NCBI GenBank assembly: GCA_026993275.1
Contig: JALWUB010000241.1
Location: forward strand, 1-6,051
Direction: 5' to 3'
DNA from: Robiginitomaculum sp.
Lineage (GTDB): Bacteria; Pseudomonadota; Alphaproteobacteria; Caulobacterales; Maricaulaceae
DNA: 6,051 nt
In this document: positions 5,450 to 6,051 of the stretch, one piece after another
Layout: the number at the start of each line of letters is the position of its first letter
Position numbering within the stretch: position 1 is the stretch's first letter
The notes under the pieces: generated by a model
Database searches by the model: none
Told to the model about the DNA's origin: nothing
Seen by the model: the letters and a program-made list of their open reading frames with translations, nothing else
Made by a program: the position numbers and the translations under genes

Positions 5450-5992
5450 TTAGGGGGCAATGTCGATCTCCGTCTTGCGGCCAAGGCTGAAAAAGCTGCC
5501 CGCGGCCAGGGCCAGCGAGTAGAGCGCATTCCAGCCGGCCATGGAAAGCCCGGCAAGGCTCCACGGGATCTGGTCGCAACTGGGCGCCTTGCTGGCCTGG
5601 CCCAGGGCCGCGCTCAGATCGGCCGCGTTCAGTCCGGCCAGTCCGGCGGTATCGCCGCTGCAGGTGGCCGGGCCGGGCCAGAAATGCCATTCCACCCCGG
5701 CATGGTAACCGGCGACCATGGCGCCGGTCAGGAAGGTCAGGCCCAGCAGCGCCACCACGCCGCGCTCCAGCCGCCAGCCCGGCAGCAGGCGGGCGGCGGC
5801 AATCCCGGCCACGGCTATGGCCAGGGCAATCCAGTAGACCTCGCGCTGGCGCAGGCACAGGGCGCACGGGCGCAGGCCGCCAAAGGTTTCAAAGGCATGG
5901 GCAATGCCCAGCGCCGCCAGCGCCGCAATGGCAGCCAGCACGGGCCAGGTCCGCGGGGTGAAACACATGCGCATGGTCATGGCGTGCAGCAT
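5450..5992 (-). CDS. dsbB: DsbB family disulfide bond formation protein
   Basis: Inner-membrane oxidase that reoxidises DsbA and passes the electrons to ubiquinone. 180 residues with four hydrophobic segments (about 16-33, 51-69, 79-97, 150-170). The first periplasmic loop carries C43-A-L-C46 in RPCALCLRQR, with Arg50 at the place of the quinone-contacting Arg48 of E. coli DsbB. The second loop has EWHFWPGPATCSG (Cys111) and KAPSCDQIPW (Cys139), so both redox pairs are present. The start is uncertain: in-frame ATGs occur at 5992, 5980, 5974 and 5968 (first base on the minus strand). None has a clear Shine-Dalgarno sequence. The candidate promoter -10 hexamer overlaps the outermost ATG, which would favour one of the inner starts and a nearly leaderless message. 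It is the likely first gene of a dsbB-coq7 unit. A DsbA is not in the window. Confidence 0.93.
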   Translation of the reverse strand: MLHAMTMRMCFTPRTWPVLAAIAALAALGIAHAFETFGGLRPCALCLRQREVYWIALAIAVAGIAAARLLPGWRLERGVVALLGLTFLTGAMVAGYHAGVEWHFWPGPATCSGDTAGLAGLNAADLSAALGQASKAPSCDQIPWSLAGLSMAGWNALYSLALAAGSFFSLGRKTEIDIAP

Positions 5993-6015
5993 AGCCGCAA
6001 ACCGCGTTCTGCCAA
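5988..6015 (-). promoter_or_regulatory. Candidate promoter of dsbB-coq7
   Basis: On the minus strand TTGGCA (6010-6015) and TATGCT (5988-5993) are 16 bases apart; they match the sigma-70 hexamers at 5 and 4 of 6 positions. The -10 hexamer contains the outermost dsbB ATG, so if this promoter is used translation must begin at 5980 or further in. Confidence 0.42.
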
Positions 6016-6026
6016 GAGCCCTGCCT

Positions 6027-6041
6027 GCGGCGTGTGGCCGC
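6027..6041. promoter_or_regulatory. GCGGC-N5-GCCGC inverted repeat upstream of dsbB, possible RegA-type site
   Basis: Perfect 5-base arms, GCGGC (6027-6031) and GCCGC (6037-6041), lie 11 bases upstream of the candidate dsbB -35 hexamer. The arms fit the GCGNC/GNCGC half-sites, with variable spacing, described for PrrA/RegA. In a GC-rich genome such a match can easily occur by chance. The rest of the edge (5993-6051) shows no gene. Confidence 0.3.
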
Positions 6042-6051
6042 GTCAGAACAG

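Noticed and set aside
5395..5556. N-terminally extended COQ7 start at 5556
   Set aside because: The extension overlaps dsbB in another frame, is Arg/Pro-rich without family similarity, and the conserved protein begins at the 5394 start.
1..6051. tRNA, rRNA, CRISPR, insertion sequence, phage attachment site or replication origin
   Set aside because: No cloverleaf, repeat array, transposase, terminal inverted repeats or DnaA-box cluster was seen on either strand.

Overview
The window is a high-GC chromosomal segment, most likely from an alphaproteobacterium. The main reasons are a RegB/RegA (PrrB/PrrA, ActS/ActR, RegS/RegR) redox two-component pair with the diagnostic quinone-site and redox-cysteine motifs, a SenC/PrrC-type Sco protein beside it, a ubiquinone-specific COQ7 hydroxylase, and an intracellular polyhydroxybutyrate depolymerase. 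The genus cannot be fixed from the sequence alone. Seven protein genes are visible, no RNA gene or mobile element is recognisable, and almost all the DNA outside the genes lies in three gaps (1667-1792, 3104-3163, 3722-4073) and the right edge.

Layout. Left arm, minus strand: a Sco1/SenC copper chaperone (1040-1666) followed 7 bases later by the intracellular PHB depolymerase phaZ (start at 1032, running off the left edge before its last catalytic residues). Centre, plus strand: regB (1793-3103) and regA (3164-3721), divergent from senC across a 126-base gap with short repeats and a possible regB promoter. Then comes a gene-free stretch of about 350 bases with several dyads, and an exported outer-membrane protein of the Gcw_chp (TIGR02001) type (4074-4862). 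Right arm, minus strand: dsbB (5450-5992) followed by coq7 (4867-5394), probably co-transcribed. coq7 ends only 4 bases from the end of the outer-membrane protein gene. A plausible dsbB promoter and a GCGGC-N5-GCCGC inverted repeat lie at the right edge.

How the genes fit together. RegB is known to sense respiratory redox state through the ubiquinone pool and a reactive cysteine and to phosphorylate RegA. SenC/Sco proteins serve assembly of copper-containing cytochrome oxidase. COQ7 makes ubiquinone, DsbB passes electrons from disulfide formation to quinone, and PhaZ mobilises stored reductant. The segment therefore concentrates genes around quinone redox balance. Co-regulation is an inference from proximity. 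I see no undescribed system here; the points worth checking are regulatory architecture and gene order.
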